A stretch of DNA of 12,934 nt from JAAYJT01 sp037446395 (GTDB lineage: Bacteria > Bacteroidota > Bacteroidia > Bacteroidales > JAAYJT01). Position 1 is the stretch's first letter. Every line of letters starts with the position of its first letter. The stretch is taken from NCBI GenBank assembly GCA_037446395.1, contig JBBIIP010000043.1:1-12934 (forward strand), given 5' to 3'. This document shows positions 1-7,011 of the stretch, in pieces. Both the position numbers and the translations under genes were made by a program. Under the pieces are notes generated by a model that was not told the DNA's origin, ran no database searches, and saw only the letters and a list, made by a program, of their open reading frames with translations.

Positions 1-428
1 TTTTCAAACAAATTACAAAAATTTGTAAAACTTGAATTCCAACTAATTTTTACTGACGACCCCGCTTGAATAAAATTGCGGTCTGCAGAAATTTTCACAG
101 ATGGATTTGTTGGGGGTGAAGGAAGAAGAGAGCATCGATATGATGTATTGCAATATATTAGATCATTTGTTGGCCCAAAATATTCCCAAAACGAACCATT
201 TTGATTAAGGGTGGACGAACGGCATATATCTGGGCCAGACCACCCACAACTAGGAGAACCAGAGCTACCGGCTGAGCCACATATGCTTGATTCAACCTGC
301 CAAGTATAACCCGAATCGGATGGAGCTGGGTTTGAAATATTACAAACAAACGCTTCTCCATAAATGCTCCCGGAAAAAAATAAAAACAAAACAAAAACGA
401 GTGCAAAATATTTTTTGAAAAAAGACAT
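1..428 (-). CDS. Secreted Ig-like-domain protein, 3' end outside the window
   Basis: The reading frame starts at an ATG (426-428 on the plus strand) and is open to the left edge, giving 142 codons. Residues 1-24 form a typical signal peptide: lysines at 5-6, then a phenylalanine- and leucine-rich core ending near SGSIYGEA. Residues 25-105 are rich in Ser, Gly, Trp and Cys (at least six cysteines), suggesting a disulfide-bonded exported domain. Around residue 110 begins PSVKISADRNFIQAGSSVKISW, the opening strands of a bacterial Ig-like domain of the kind repeated in surface proteins. The lipoprotein encoded just upstream on the same strand (541-1482) carries the same type of domain, so the two may share a role at the cell surface. 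The leader (429-490) is extremely AT-rich and I could not fix a promoter in it. Function unknown; exported protein likely. Confidence 0.75.
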   Translation of the reverse strand, partial: MSFFKKYFALVFVLFLFFSGSIYGEAFVCNISNPAPSDSGYTWQVESSICGSAGSSGSPSCGWSGPDICRSSTLNQNGSFWEYFGPTNDLIYCNTSYRCSLLPSPPTNPSVKISADRNFIQAGSSVKISWNSSFTNFCNLFE

Positions 429-490
429 AATTAGAATTTTTAATAAATTATAAATAAATTATATCATAAAAAATAAAAAAAATTAGCAAA

Positions 491-522
491 TAAAAAGCCG
501 TCTGCTAAAAAGCAAAACGGCT
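491..522 (-). terminator. Rho-independent-type terminator after the lipoprotein gene
   Basis: On the minus strand, AGCCGT (522-517) pairs with ACGGCT (501-496), and an inner TGCT/AGCA pair extends the stem around an A/T loop. The stem is followed by TTTTA and, after a few bases, another T run. It lies 19 bp beyond the stop codon of the 541-1482 gene and reads in the same direction, so it probably separates that gene from the next minus-strand gene. Confidence 0.6.
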
Positions 523-540
523 GAGTTCTTTAATCTTAAT

Positions 541-1482
541 CTATGGTAAACTAATAAATGTTTCCCTAAAAAAGCCAGATGAAGTCGTTGATATAGCTTC
601 GTATATCAACAGCATCGTGTCCTTTTTTAAAGAATAAATTTGCCTACCAAGATAAAGTAGGGTATCCCCATCCCCACTTAAATCCCAACTAAAATAGTTA
701 TACCCTGAAACCGAAGGACTGCAAGGATTGTTTGGGCCCATATCTATAACTAGTGTTCCATATGGAAAAAAAGTCCAAACATTCCCAATAAGACAAGAAC
801 CATGTGCTGATACATCCCACCAACTTATCGCTGTGTGTGATGCTTCAATCATAACTAATTTCCAAGGGTGCATGCAGATGGTGTCCTTTCTTGTTGGTAT
901 AGGTGGTGGAGGTGGTGGAGGTGGTGGAGGTGGTGGTTTTTGAACCCCCACAAAAAACTTAGAAAAAGCCTCTCCGGCGGGCCCTTTTGCAATAGCCGTG
1001 AACATTGAGTCTCTTTCTATGGCCACCTGTCTGTTCCCAGATGGCGGGTAGCCAACATTTCCAAAATAAACCGAATCGGCATTTTGGGCTGTCCACGACA
1101 AAGTGACAACTCCTCCGCCAATCGGCAGTATTGTTGGGCTCGCATAAACTACCACAAAGGGTGGTAGTGGATCTTGTGGTATAATTTCAAGTGTTTTTTG
1201 TTTATTTAAACACTCAACTTTGACCACTTTTTTCTCCTTAACGCTCACTAGTTCAAATGTGCCACTGAGCATTTTAGAAATTTCTTCTCCATTGACAGTT
1301 ACAGAAACTTCTTCTGATCCTGTTATCTGCCAAAAGATTTTTGTGGTACCCCCATATTTGGGGTTAAGGGGGGTGGCTGAGATAAAAATCTCAACCTTAT
1401 TAGGTTTGTCTTTTTCACATCCTGAAAAAGTGAGGATAAGGGCTATAGAAAGGCAACTTAAAGAAAGCAGAAGATCTTTCAT
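541..1482 (-). CDS. Lipoprotein with Ig-like domains, proline hinge and lipocalin-like domain
   Basis: A 313-residue protein. I chose the ATG at 1482 because it places a standard lipoprotein signal at the N-terminus (MKDLLLSLSC... then LTFSGC, lipidated Cys22); an upstream in-frame extension would bury it. Residues 29-100 and 108-180 are two Ig-like domains, the second with the clear pattern PTILPIGGGVVTLSWTAQNADSV. Residues 183-194 are twelve consecutive prolines, a rigid hinge. Residues 200-313 look like the Bacteroidota lipocalin-like domain: HPWKLV, then VWTFFPYGTLVID, then SWDLSGDGDTLLYLG and RETFISL. The protein probably sits on the outer or inner membrane surface with the C-terminal beta-barrel held away from it. 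Ligand and role are unknown. It has its own promoter (1529-1560) and terminator (491-522), so it appears to be a single-gene unit. Confidence 0.85.
   Translation of the reverse strand: MKDLLLSLSCLSIALILTFSGCEKDKPNKVEIFISATPLNPKYGGTTKIFWQITGSEEVSVTVNGEEISKMLSGTFELVSVKEKKVVKVECLNKQKTLEIIPQDPLPPFVVVYASPTILPIGGGVVTLSWTAQNADSVYFGNVGYPPSGNRQVAIERDSMFTAIAKGPAGEAFSKFFVGVQKPPPPPPPPPPPPIPTRKDTICMHPWKLVMIEASHTAISWWDVSAHGSCLIGNVWTFFPYGTLVIDMGPNNPCSPSVSGYNYFSWDLSGDGDTLLYLGRQIYSLKKDTMLLIYEAISTTSSGFFRETFISLP
902..937 (-). repeat. 9-bp tandem repeat encoding the poly-proline hinge
   Basis: On the plus strand GGTGGTGGA occurs three times in a row, followed by GGTGGTGGT, 36 bp in all. On the coding (minus) strand this is twelve proline codons (ACC/TCC-phased CCN). 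Each unit is nine bases, so gain or loss of a unit changes the hinge by three prolines without changing frame. Confidence 0.9.
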
Positions 1483-1528
1483 TGGATTTGTAATTAGTTG
1501 GTTACAAGATAAACATATCAATTATCAG

Positions 1529-1560
1529 CAAATATAAACCAATAATCAGTCTTTTTCAAG
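1529..1560 (-). promoter_or_regulatory. Bacteroidota-type promoter of the lipoprotein gene
   Basis: Read on the minus strand: CTTG (1560-1557), a 20-base spacer, then TATATTTG (1536-1529). This is an exact match to the Bacteroidota -7 element TAnnTTTG and a three-of-four match to -33 TTTG, at normal spacing. It sits about 45 bp upstream of the ATG at 1482. Confidence 0.65.
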
Positions 1561-1827
1561 CTAACAGGAAAATTTTATGGGTGGATCAGTCCAAATATTA
1601 CAAAACCCAAGAAACCCCTTTTGGATAAACAGTAGTTTATCCTGCCGATGAAAGTAAGACGCAATCGGTTGCCACTAAGCATAGAGTCTGTTTTTCTGGC
1701 AGTGTTGCATATGCTACGCCGCTCAGCCTGGGACTAAAACGAGGTTATTGAAGCCTAGCCTGAATTCAATATGGAGAGCCTGAAGATCCTCTTTCAATGG
1801 TGGTCTCAAAAAGGTTTTACTGACTGT
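1561..1827. other. Non-coding stretch with one perfect hairpin
   Basis: I see no convincing gene. At 1623-1642 there is a perfect 8-bp stem, GGATAAAC / GTTTATCC, with an AGTA loop. It has no T-run on either strand, so it is not a standard terminator. The rest is low in coding character on both strands. Confidence 0.4.
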
Positions 1828-1920
1828 TTAACTGAATAGCTTCGCCCATTCGTAATTCTTGCTCTTGCTCAAGTTGCCTTTGTGAGTTGAATCTACGAAG
1901 AGGATAAACTCCACAATGAG
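1828..1920 (-). pseudogene. Relic 3' end of a second deoxyhypusine-synthase-like gene
   Basis: Read on the minus strand, 30 codons end in a stop at 1828: LIVEFILFVDST then HKGNLSKSKNYEWAKLFS. The C-terminus of the intact gene at 3436-4464 reads LIVSYLYHKSDWRKRKKYEWAKMFSQ. From HK to the end, 11 of 18 residues match, and by hand alignment 42 of 54 bases match over 1831-1884. An in-frame stop (1921-1923) lies just before the similarity, and the few bases beyond (to about 1960) look related but shifted. No start or catalytic region remains, so this is a decayed gene end, not a working gene. Strand and end orientation are the same as the intact copy. Confidence 0.75.
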
Positions 1921-1991
1921 TTAAGAACAATTGAGGGAAAAACTATAATTTTACTTGTATTTAAATTGTTGAAGCTTCGGTCATCTTTTGG

Positions 1992-2168
1992 ATGGAGTCA
2001 AATCATGAAACAGGAATTAAATATATTCCATGGTATGTCAGGGATGCAACGGGAGCATATGCAGGGGTTCAGACTGGTGCTGTAGGGTATGGCACGCTGC
2101 TTGGAGGTCCCTGGGGTGGTTTTGCTGTGCTGGTCGGCTGTGCGGCTTTTTCGTCAATGATAAAGTGA
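1992..2168 (+). CDS. Small glycine-zipper, bacteriocin-like peptide
   Basis: A 58-codon ORF starting at ATG 1992. Residues 1-13 are polar; then comes WYVRDATGAYAG and a hydrophobic, glycine-rich body with stacked GxxxG spacing (G21/G25/G29, G34/G38/G42) and LLGGPWGGFAVLVG, ending in AAFSSMIK. This resembles the small Gly-rich bacteriocin-like peptides of the class IIb type seen in Bacteroidota, which act by inserting GxxxG-packed helices into membranes. There is no clear double-glycine leader; the GG at 38-39 lies inside the hydrophobic body. The frame is open upstream to 1965 with no other ATG. The next gene begins 19 bp downstream, so the two are probably co-transcribed. Alternatives: a membrane-protein fragment or a structural small membrane protein. 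Family assignment is by pattern only. Confidence 0.6.
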   Translation: MESNHETGIKYIPWYVRDATGAYAGVQTGAVGYGTLLGGPWGGFAVLVGCAAFSSMIK

Positions 2169-2187
2169 CACACATATTTCTTTATAT

Positions 2188-2859
2188 ATGAAAATAAAAT
2201 GCCTTTTCCCCGGGAATTATTACCGGCTAAGAAATGTAGTCGTCAAAACAAGCACCGGAAAACAATATGCATTACCGGTAGGTGGAATGTTGGACGTTGA
2301 CACAACCAACGAGCAGTGGGTTTCCTTTAAGCTGGATTACCACCGGGCCACTTTATCGCTACCAGAGCCACCTGATCAGGACTCTGTACTCGTTACACTA
2401 AAATACCGGGTTACGTTTCCATGGAACTTCCTTGATGTGATGTTTAAGAATTGCATGAAGGCTTCGTGGATGTCGAAAGGGGAGTTCGAGAACGTATCTT
2501 TCCTTTTGGAAAAACAGCATATCGAACCTATGGCCATCGGAATTACAGAGAAGTTACTCCTAGGCTCGTTTATCGCAATCATGTTGTTTTATCTTGTGAC
2601 CTCCATTCGTCTTTTTTCGGCCGAAGCCACTGGGGGTTTCTTGTTTCTATATTCGCTGGCCGGCCTTTTCTCATTAGTCAGAATAATTATAGCTCGCAAA
2701 TGTATCTCCCGAGTGTTTTTTCTGAATGTTTTGGTGATATTCGCTTTTATAAACCTTGTGCTGGTTCATTACCAAAATTTTCATCCGATGGCAGAGCTTG
2801 TGCTTGTCATCATTTCATTGTTTATCCTTCCGTTGCTCCTTTTAAGATATGTCAGATAG
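2188..2859 (+). CDS. Membrane protein with soluble N-domain and four helices; possible immunity partner
   Basis: A 223-residue protein that I cannot assign to a named family. Residues 1-110 are soluble, with alternating short beta-like strands (NVVVKTSTGKQYALPVGG; WVSFKLDYHRATLSL; VLVTLKYRVTF). Residues 122-142, 149-169, 175-195 and 201-220 are four strongly hydrophobic segments joined by short basic loops (RLF, ARKCISR). No signal peptide is present, so the N-domain is probably cytoplasmic. It starts 19 bp after the glycine-zipper peptide gene on the same strand; small multi-pass membrane proteins next to such peptides are commonly their immunity proteins or exporters, which is the inference here. 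It has no ATP-binding or peptidase motifs, so it is not a standard bacteriocin ABC exporter. Confidence 0.7.
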   Translation: MKIKCLFPGNYYRLRNVVVKTSTGKQYALPVGGMLDVDTTNEQWVSFKLDYHRATLSLPEPPDQDSVLVTLKYRVTFPWNFLDVMFKNCMKASWMSKGEFENVSFLLEKQHIEPMAIGITEKLLLGSFIAIMLFYLVTSIRLFSAEATGGFLFLYSLAGLFSLVRIIIARKCISRVFFLNVLVIFAFINLVLVHYQNFHPMAELVLVIISLFILPLLLLRYVR

Positions 2860-3058
2860 TATTTCTCCTCATCCCAAATTTTACCCGGCAACAAATCTTG
2901 CCATGTTACATATTGGGGGAATGCTGTTTGAGGTAATTTTTACAAAGCCTCCCTTTAGGGCCTTGACTTGTGGGATTTTCGGCTCTTCATGGCAACGGAT
3001 TAACAAACATATGAATCATGAGAAATCTCTTTCATGGTTCAAAGCTTTTCTTCATTAA
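2849..3058 (+). CDS. Doubtful 69-codon ORF overlapping the membrane protein gene
   Basis: ATG at 2849 overlaps the last 11 bases of the preceding gene in another frame, a layout that allows translational coupling. The product (MSDSISPHPKFYPATNLAML, then a weakly hydrophobic middle, one cysteine, and a basic end) matches nothing I recognise and has no membrane segment or motif. It may be a chance ORF or the remains of a longer gene. The position is the only argument in its favour. Confidence 0.3.
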   Translation: MSDSISPHPKFYPATNLAMLHIGGMLFEVIFTKPPFRALTCGIFGSSWQRINKHMNHEKSLSWFKAFLH

Positions 3059-3079
3059 AAACGTTTTTTTCCATAAGTG

Positions 3080-3112
3080 TTTGCATAATAACTTAATTAA
3101 TTGGTAATTTCG
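3080..3112 (+). promoter_or_regulatory. Possible Bacteroidota-type promoter
   Basis: TTTG (3080-3083), a 21-base spacer, then TAATTTCG (3105-3112): an exact -33 and a seven-of-eight match to the -7 element TAnnTTTG. The region is AT-rich, so a chance match is possible. It points at the 30-codon ORF at 3172. Confidence 0.35.
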
Positions 3113-3171
3113 TTTGGTTTACCTGAGGGCTATCGCTCCATGTGTTCAATCAATTTTATAAAGATAATTCT

Positions 3172-3264
3172 ATGAAAACACACACGATTCTCAGAATAAC
3201 CAGGGTGGTGATTTTAGTGCTGTTTTTGTCATTCGGGATACTGATCCTGAGTTTGCCGGTTTAG
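3172..3264 (+). CDS. Possible 30-residue single-membrane-span peptide
   Basis: ATG at 3172 opens a 30-codon ORF: a basic start (MKTHTILRITR), then an unbroken hydrophobic segment VVILVLFLSFGILILSL, then PV and a stop. It has the shape of a small single-span membrane peptide, or of a signal peptide left behind by a truncated gene. A promoter-like sequence lies about 60 bp upstream. No homology is recognised; the hydrophobic pattern and the upstream signal are the only support. Confidence 0.35.
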   Translation: MKTHTILRITRVVILVLFLSFGILILSLPV

Positions 3265-3435
3265 ATCATTATCAAAATCTTGTGAACTTTATCCACGATC
3301 TACTATAGCTACCGTATGATTATAAAGATTCGGAACGAAAGGACCCAAAGCCAGGTAGTGAAGGACACGAAGGATATAAAGAAAGACGGTTTTCAGGCCT
3401 GCCCTTTCGCTTGATTGCAATAAGTTTTAACTCTC

Positions 3436-4464
3436 TTACTGGCTGAACATCTTTGCCCATTCGTATTTTTTACGCTTGCGCCAGTCGCTTTTGTGATAGA
3501 GGTAGCTGACAATGAGCGGCAGCACCGAAGTGGCTTCGGCATAAACCATCTGCTCAAACACCGTGTCAACTTTTCCCCATGAAGAGGCCTCTTTCAGCGT
3601 AGAGCTGCTGCAGGCACCATCGCGCGCATCGGCCACGGTAATCTGCACGGCATATTTGTGCATCGGCACATCTTTGCCCAGAATTTCGGCGCAAATGACG
3701 GTGTCCTGGGTGAAGTTTTTGGGGACACCCCCTCCGATCATAAACAGCCCCGTGGTGCCTGCGGCCATCTTTATCTGGGTCAGCTCCAGAAAATCCTTGA
3801 CCGAATCAATTGAAAGGTGCCTGCCGGGGTTGTCCCACTGATGCTTCACCAATCCGAAACCGGCACTGCTATCGGTGAAGGCGGGACAGAAAATGGGAAC
3901 GTTATATTCATACGCCACCTGCACCAGCGAGTCTTTCTTCTTTGCCTTGTCGGGGTTATTGACCAGCCACCGACCCATCTCCCGGATAAATTCGCGCGAC
4001 GAATACGGCCTAGGCTCAAGTTGATTTGCAATTTCATTGATGGTGTGATCACACGCCTGCAATTCTTCCTCATCAATCAAAGTGTCGTAGATGCGGTCAA
4101 TGTACTGGTCACGCAGCAGCTTATCGTCCATGTAGGGGTTGCCCTTGTAATGTTTGTATCCGAGTGCTTCGAAAAAATCCATATCCACAATAGAAGCACC
4201 GGTGGCTACAATCACATCAATCATGTTGCTGCGCACCATATCAACATACACCTGCATGCAACCACCGGCGCTGGTGCTGCCTGCCAAAGTGAGAAAAACC
4301 GAGCATTCTTTATCGTTAATCATCCGATCGAAAATATCGGCAGCCGAGGCCGTATCGCGCGATGTGAACGACATGTCGCGCATGGCATTGATGAGTTGCG
4401 TGGCATCAAAACTCTTTATGTCAATATGTTTTATGACATCTTTTAAAAAATCAGATTTCTTCAT
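3436..4464 (-). CDS. Deoxyhypusine-synthase-like protein of the polyamine locus
   Basis: A 342-residue NAD-dependent aminobutyltransferase-fold protein. ATG 4464 (MKKSDFLKDVI) is preferred over a TTG at 4509 that would add 15 unrelated residues. The family's catalytic lysine is seen in EASSWGK (Lys298, with Glu292 and Trp296), plus Asp282, VATGAS (86-91) and GGGVPKN (244-250). Against the human enzyme as I recall it, the substrate-site His288 aligns with Asn250 and Asp316 with Cys285, so the substrate probably differs. Bacteria lack eIF5A, so true deoxyhypusine synthesis is excluded; some bacterial relatives make homospermidine from putrescine. It lies 46 bp after the agmatinase gene on the same strand, which points to a polyamine substrate. 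The exact reaction is not established by the sequence. Confidence 0.88.
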   Translation of the reverse strand: MKKSDFLKDVIKHIDIKSFDATQLINAMRDMSFTSRDTASAADIFDRMINDKECSVFLTLAGSTSAGGCMQVYVDMVRSNMIDVIVATGASIVDMDFFEALGYKHYKGNPYMDDKLLRDQYIDRIYDTLIDEEELQACDHTINEIANQLEPRPYSSREFIREMGRWLVNNPDKAKKKDSLVQVAYEYNVPIFCPAFTDSSAGFGLVKHQWDNPGRHLSIDSVKDFLELTQIKMAAGTTGLFMIGGGVPKNFTQDTVICAEILGKDVPMHKYAVQITVADARDGACSSSTLKEASSWGKVDTVFEQMVYAEATSVLPLIVSYLYHKSDWRKRKKYEWAKMFSQ

Positions 4465-4510
4465 GGTATGATGTATTGTTATTGGTGCAAAACCACACTT
4501 ATCACACAAG

Positions 4511-5374
4511 TTATTTCTTTTTTTTGGCTACAAAGTCTCCAAACTTAAACGCCAACATCTTATAAATTAGTTTGGCTGCTAAAAAATCGGATGCCTTGTG
4601 GTTAGAATTTGGGCATAACTCATTGATATCGAAGCCGACAACATTTGATTTATCGAATATACGCTGCAAAATATCCAGGGTTTGATACCATAACAATCCT
4701 CCAGGCTCAGGAGTACCTGTTGCAGGCATAATGCTGGGATCGAGGGCATCGAGATCGAAAGTGATATAAACATTCTTGCTTAGCTGGCTAAGCATATCAT
4801 AAACCCAATTTTTGTTTTCAAAAATTTCGTGTGCATAAAATATCCTGCCTGCTTCGACACACACCGTTTCTTCGACACTCATGCTGCGAATTCCTATCTG
4901 AACAATTGGAGCTACTTCCTTGGCGCGAGCCATCACACATGCATGGTTATATTTTGAGCCCAGGTATTCGTCGCGCAAATCGGCATGGGCATCAATCTGC
5001 AGGATCGTCAGATCATCAAAATTTGCTGCATGGGCATGAATTGCTCCGATTGAAATAGAGTGCTCGCCCCCAATGGTGACAACAAATTTGTTCTTTTTCA
5101 GATAGTGTTTCACCCTCTCGCGTACTGCTTTTGCCATCTCCTCCGGGCTTGAATTTTCAGTAACCGCCTCCGCAGTATGAATTCCCATTAAAAAGGCTTC
5201 GCTGTCGGTTTCGATGTCATAGACCTCCATATTTGCCGATGCATCAAGAATGGATGCAGGGCCTTTTTCGGCGCCTTTTATCCAGGTGCTGGTTTCGCCG
5301 TAAGGAACAGGAAGGATTACAACTTTTGATGATTCGGGCGTGCTGAATTGTTCGGGCAAATCTCCAAAATTCAT
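4511..5374 (-). CDS. speB: Agmatinase (agmatine ureohydrolase)
   Basis: A 287-residue ureohydrolase-family protein, normal length for agmatinase. It hydrolyses agmatine to putrescine and urea in the cytoplasm using two manganese ions. All metal-ligand motifs are visible: GGEHS (102-106, His105), DAHAD (128-132, Asp128/His130/Asp132) and FDLDALDP (206-213, Asp207 and Asp209). The agmatinase-type TGTPEPGG follows at 219-226. The C-terminus ends in four lysines. It lies between the arginine decarboxylase gene (107 bp upstream) and the deoxyhypusine-synthase-like gene (46 bp downstream), which supports agmatine rather than arginine or guanidinobutyrate as substrate. A -7 promoter element in the 107-bp gap suggests that it and the downstream gene can also be transcribed alone. 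Confidence 0.92.
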   Translation of the reverse strand: MNFGDLPEQFSTPESSKVVILPVPYGETSTWIKGAEKGPASILDASANMEVYDIETDSEAFLMGIHTAEAVTENSSPEEMAKAVRERVKHYLKKNKFVVTIGGEHSISIGAIHAHAANFDDLTILQIDAHADLRDEYLGSKYNHACVMARAKEVAPIVQIGIRSMSVEETVCVEAGRIFYAHEIFENKNWVYDMLSQLSKNVYITFDLDALDPSIMPATGTPEPGGLLWYQTLDILQRIFDKSNVVGFDINELCPNSNHKASDFLAAKLIYKMLAFKFGDFVAKKKK

Positions 5375-5416
5375 AACTTCAAAGGGTTTATTGTATTTTG
5401 GCGGAAATTATGGATG

Positions 5417-5424
5417 CAAAAATA
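5417..5424 (-). promoter_or_regulatory. -7 promoter element upstream of agmatinase
   Basis: On the minus strand TATTTTTG exactly matches the Bacteroidota -7 element TAnnTTTG and is followed by the often-seen C. It is 43 bp upstream of the ATG. No TTTG is found at the usual -33 distance, so it may be weak or dependent on an activator. Confidence 0.5.
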
Positions 5425-5481
5425 CGATGTTTTACCCTTGCAGATTGGATCAGTTATAAATTAGAGCTTTGTTTCTTCAGG

Positions 5482-6873
5482 TTAATAACCTAAAATTTTT
5501 AGCATTGATTTATAGCTTTGCTCTTTGGCGAACAGCTTGGTGTAGTATTCGCCATCTTCGTCCACATCAATAATGATGTGCTTAGGGGCCGGAATGAGGC
5601 AGTGCTGCACACCTCCATAGCCTCCGATGCTTTCTTGGTAGGCCCCTGTGTGGAATAGTCCGATGTATTGCGGATTGCCATTCGATATTTTAGGCAAGAA
5701 GATTGCATTGGCATGTGCTTCGGAGTTATAATAATCCTGGCTGTCGCATGTAAGGCCCCCAAGAAAAACCCGCTCATATTCCTTGTCCCAGTTATTAATC
5801 GCCAACAGGATAAAGCGTTGGTGGGCAGCCCAGGTGTCGGGCAGGGTGGTCATGAAGCTGCTGTCAATCATGTTCCAAGCCTCACGGTCGTTCTGGCGTT
5901 TTTGATCAATGATCGAATAAAGCACGGCTCCACTTTCGCCTACGGTGAAGGATCCGAACTCGGTGAAGATGTCCGGTTCAGGAACTCCGTTTCGATCGCA
6001 AGCCATTTTAATTTGCGAAATGATTTCCTCGGCCATGTATTCGTATTCGTAGTTAAATGACAGGCTGTTTTTAATCGGAAATCCTCCGCCGATGTTCAGT
6101 GAATTAAGCTCAGGGCAGATTTTTTTCAGCTCGCAATATGCATTCACACATTTTTGCAATTCATTCCAATAGTAGGCATTGTCGCGTATGCCCGTGTTGA
6201 TAAAGAAATGAAGCATTTTAAGCTTGAACTTGGGGTTGTTCTTTATTTTAGCTTCATAAAAAGGCAATACATCGTTGTAGCGAATACCAAGGCGGGATGT
6301 GTAAAACTCGAACCGTGGTTCTTCTTCAGAAGCAATCCTGATTCCAATTTTACATTCTGAATTCAGGTTCTGGTCATAATGATCTATTTCAAAGAGATTG
6401 TCAATGATGGGAATGGTGTTTTCAAAACCATTTTCGATCAGATTTATGATGTTTTCAATGTATTGCGGGCGTTTGAACCCGTTACAGATTATATAGTTTT
6501 CTTTGCCGATCTTCCCTTCCTCATAAAACTGCTCAATAATATTAATATCGAAAGCTGATGAGGTTTCGAGGTGAATATCGTTTTTGAGTGCTTCTTCCAA
6601 CACAAAAGAAAAATGACTGCTTTTTGTACAATAGCAATAATGATATTCTCCTTCATAATCTGCTTTTGCTATAGCCACATTAAACATCCGCTTTGCCCGC
6701 TGTATCTGTTTGCTTATTTTGGGAAGATAGGTAATTTTTACGGGTGTGCCATATTGTTTTATGATATCCATCATCGGAATATCGTTGAAATAGAGTTCAT
6801 CATCAATCACTTTAAACTCCTCGGTCGGAAAGTCGAAAGTCTGTTCGATCAGATCAATATACTTGTTTTTCAT
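5482..6873 (-). CDS. speA: Arginine decarboxylase, short Bacteroidota type
   Basis: A 463-residue PLP-dependent decarboxylase of the alanine-racemase fold (Orn/Lys/Arg decarboxylase group 2). It converts arginine to agmatine, the first step of the pathway completed by the next gene. ATG 6873 (MKNKYIDLIEQTF) fits the usual start of this family; the 13 codons upstream look unrelated. Lys84 in YCTKSSH is the PLP-binding lysine, GGGFP (262-266) the phosphate-binding loop, TEFGSFTVG (304-312) the usual second PLP segment, and CDSQD (376-380) carries the catalytic cysteine. It ends in the family-typical KILGY. It is much shorter than the roughly 650-residue E. coli SpeA, as expected for this branch. 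It has its own upstream promoter and leads the polyamine cluster. Carboxynorspermidine decarboxylase is a more distant alternative, disfavoured by the agmatinase neighbour. Confidence 0.9.
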   Translation of the reverse strand: MKNKYIDLIEQTFDFPTEEFKVIDDELYFNDIPMMDIIKQYGTPVKITYLPKISKQIQRAKRMFNVAIAKADYEGEYHYCYCTKSSHFSFVLEEALKNDIHLETSSAFDINIIEQFYEEGKIGKENYIICNGFKRPQYIENIINLIENGFENTIPIIDNLFEIDHYDQNLNSECKIGIRIASEEEPRFEFYTSRLGIRYNDVLPFYEAKIKNNPKFKLKMLHFFINTGIRDNAYYWNELQKCVNAYCELKKICPELNSLNIGGGFPIKNSLSFNYEYEYMAEEIISQIKMACDRNGVPEPDIFTEFGSFTVGESGAVLYSIIDQKRQNDREAWNMIDSSFMTTLPDTWAAHQRFILLAINNWDKEYERVFLGGLTCDSQDYYNSEAHANAIFLPKISNGNPQYIGLFHTGAYQESIGGYGGVQHCLIPAPKHIIIDVDEDGEYYTKLFAKEQSYKSMLKILGY

Positions 6874-6977
6874 AGAACTACGATGATTAAATGTTGACGA
6901 ATAGGTTAGCAAAACTCATAATGCCCTCAGAGGGTTTTACTTAAGTGCTTTTTTCTGGCCCTTTTTGATTGGGATTG

Positions 6978-7011
6978 CAAATGTAATATAATCGCAATTA
7001 TATGGCCCAAA
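6978..7011 (-). promoter_or_regulatory. Promoter of the polyamine cluster
   Basis: Read on the minus strand: TTTG (7011-7008), a 22-base spacer, then TACATTTG (6985-6978), an exact match to the -7 element TAnnTTTG. The transcript would have a leader of about 100 bases before the ATG at 6873. That leader contains the short palindrome CCCTCAGAGGG (6924-6934). Confidence 0.6.

Larger units (their letters stand above)
3059..3435. other. Mostly non-coding stretch between the accessory pocket and the polyamine locus
   Basis: Besides the possible promoter and 30-codon ORF listed separately, I see only a 32-codon ORF (3316-3414, plus) without recognisable features. No T-run hairpin was found that would terminate the minus-strand polyamine genes ending at 3436. 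Confidence 0.4.

Noticed and set aside
158..406. 82-codon minus-strand ORF
   Set aside because: It is a shadow of the exported-protein gene 1-428, which has a signal peptide and Ig-like sequence in its own frame and runs off the window edge.
1348..1374. ACCCCC...GGGGGGT stretch resembling the palindromic repeats
   Set aside because: It encodes natural Ig-like domain sequence (ATPLNPKYGGTT) and lacks the CTCGAG-centred palindrome.
3316..3414. 32-codon plus-strand ORF
   Set aside because: No motif, promoter or neighbour supports it; length within chance.
3817..4446. 209-codon plus-strand ORF
   Set aside because: Antisense shadow of the deoxyhypusine-synthase-like gene, whose catalytic motifs are in the minus frame.
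6924..6934. CCCTCAGAGGG palindrome as a terminator or riboswitch
   Set aside because: The stem is four to five bases with almost no loop, and nothing around it resembles a known riboswitch.
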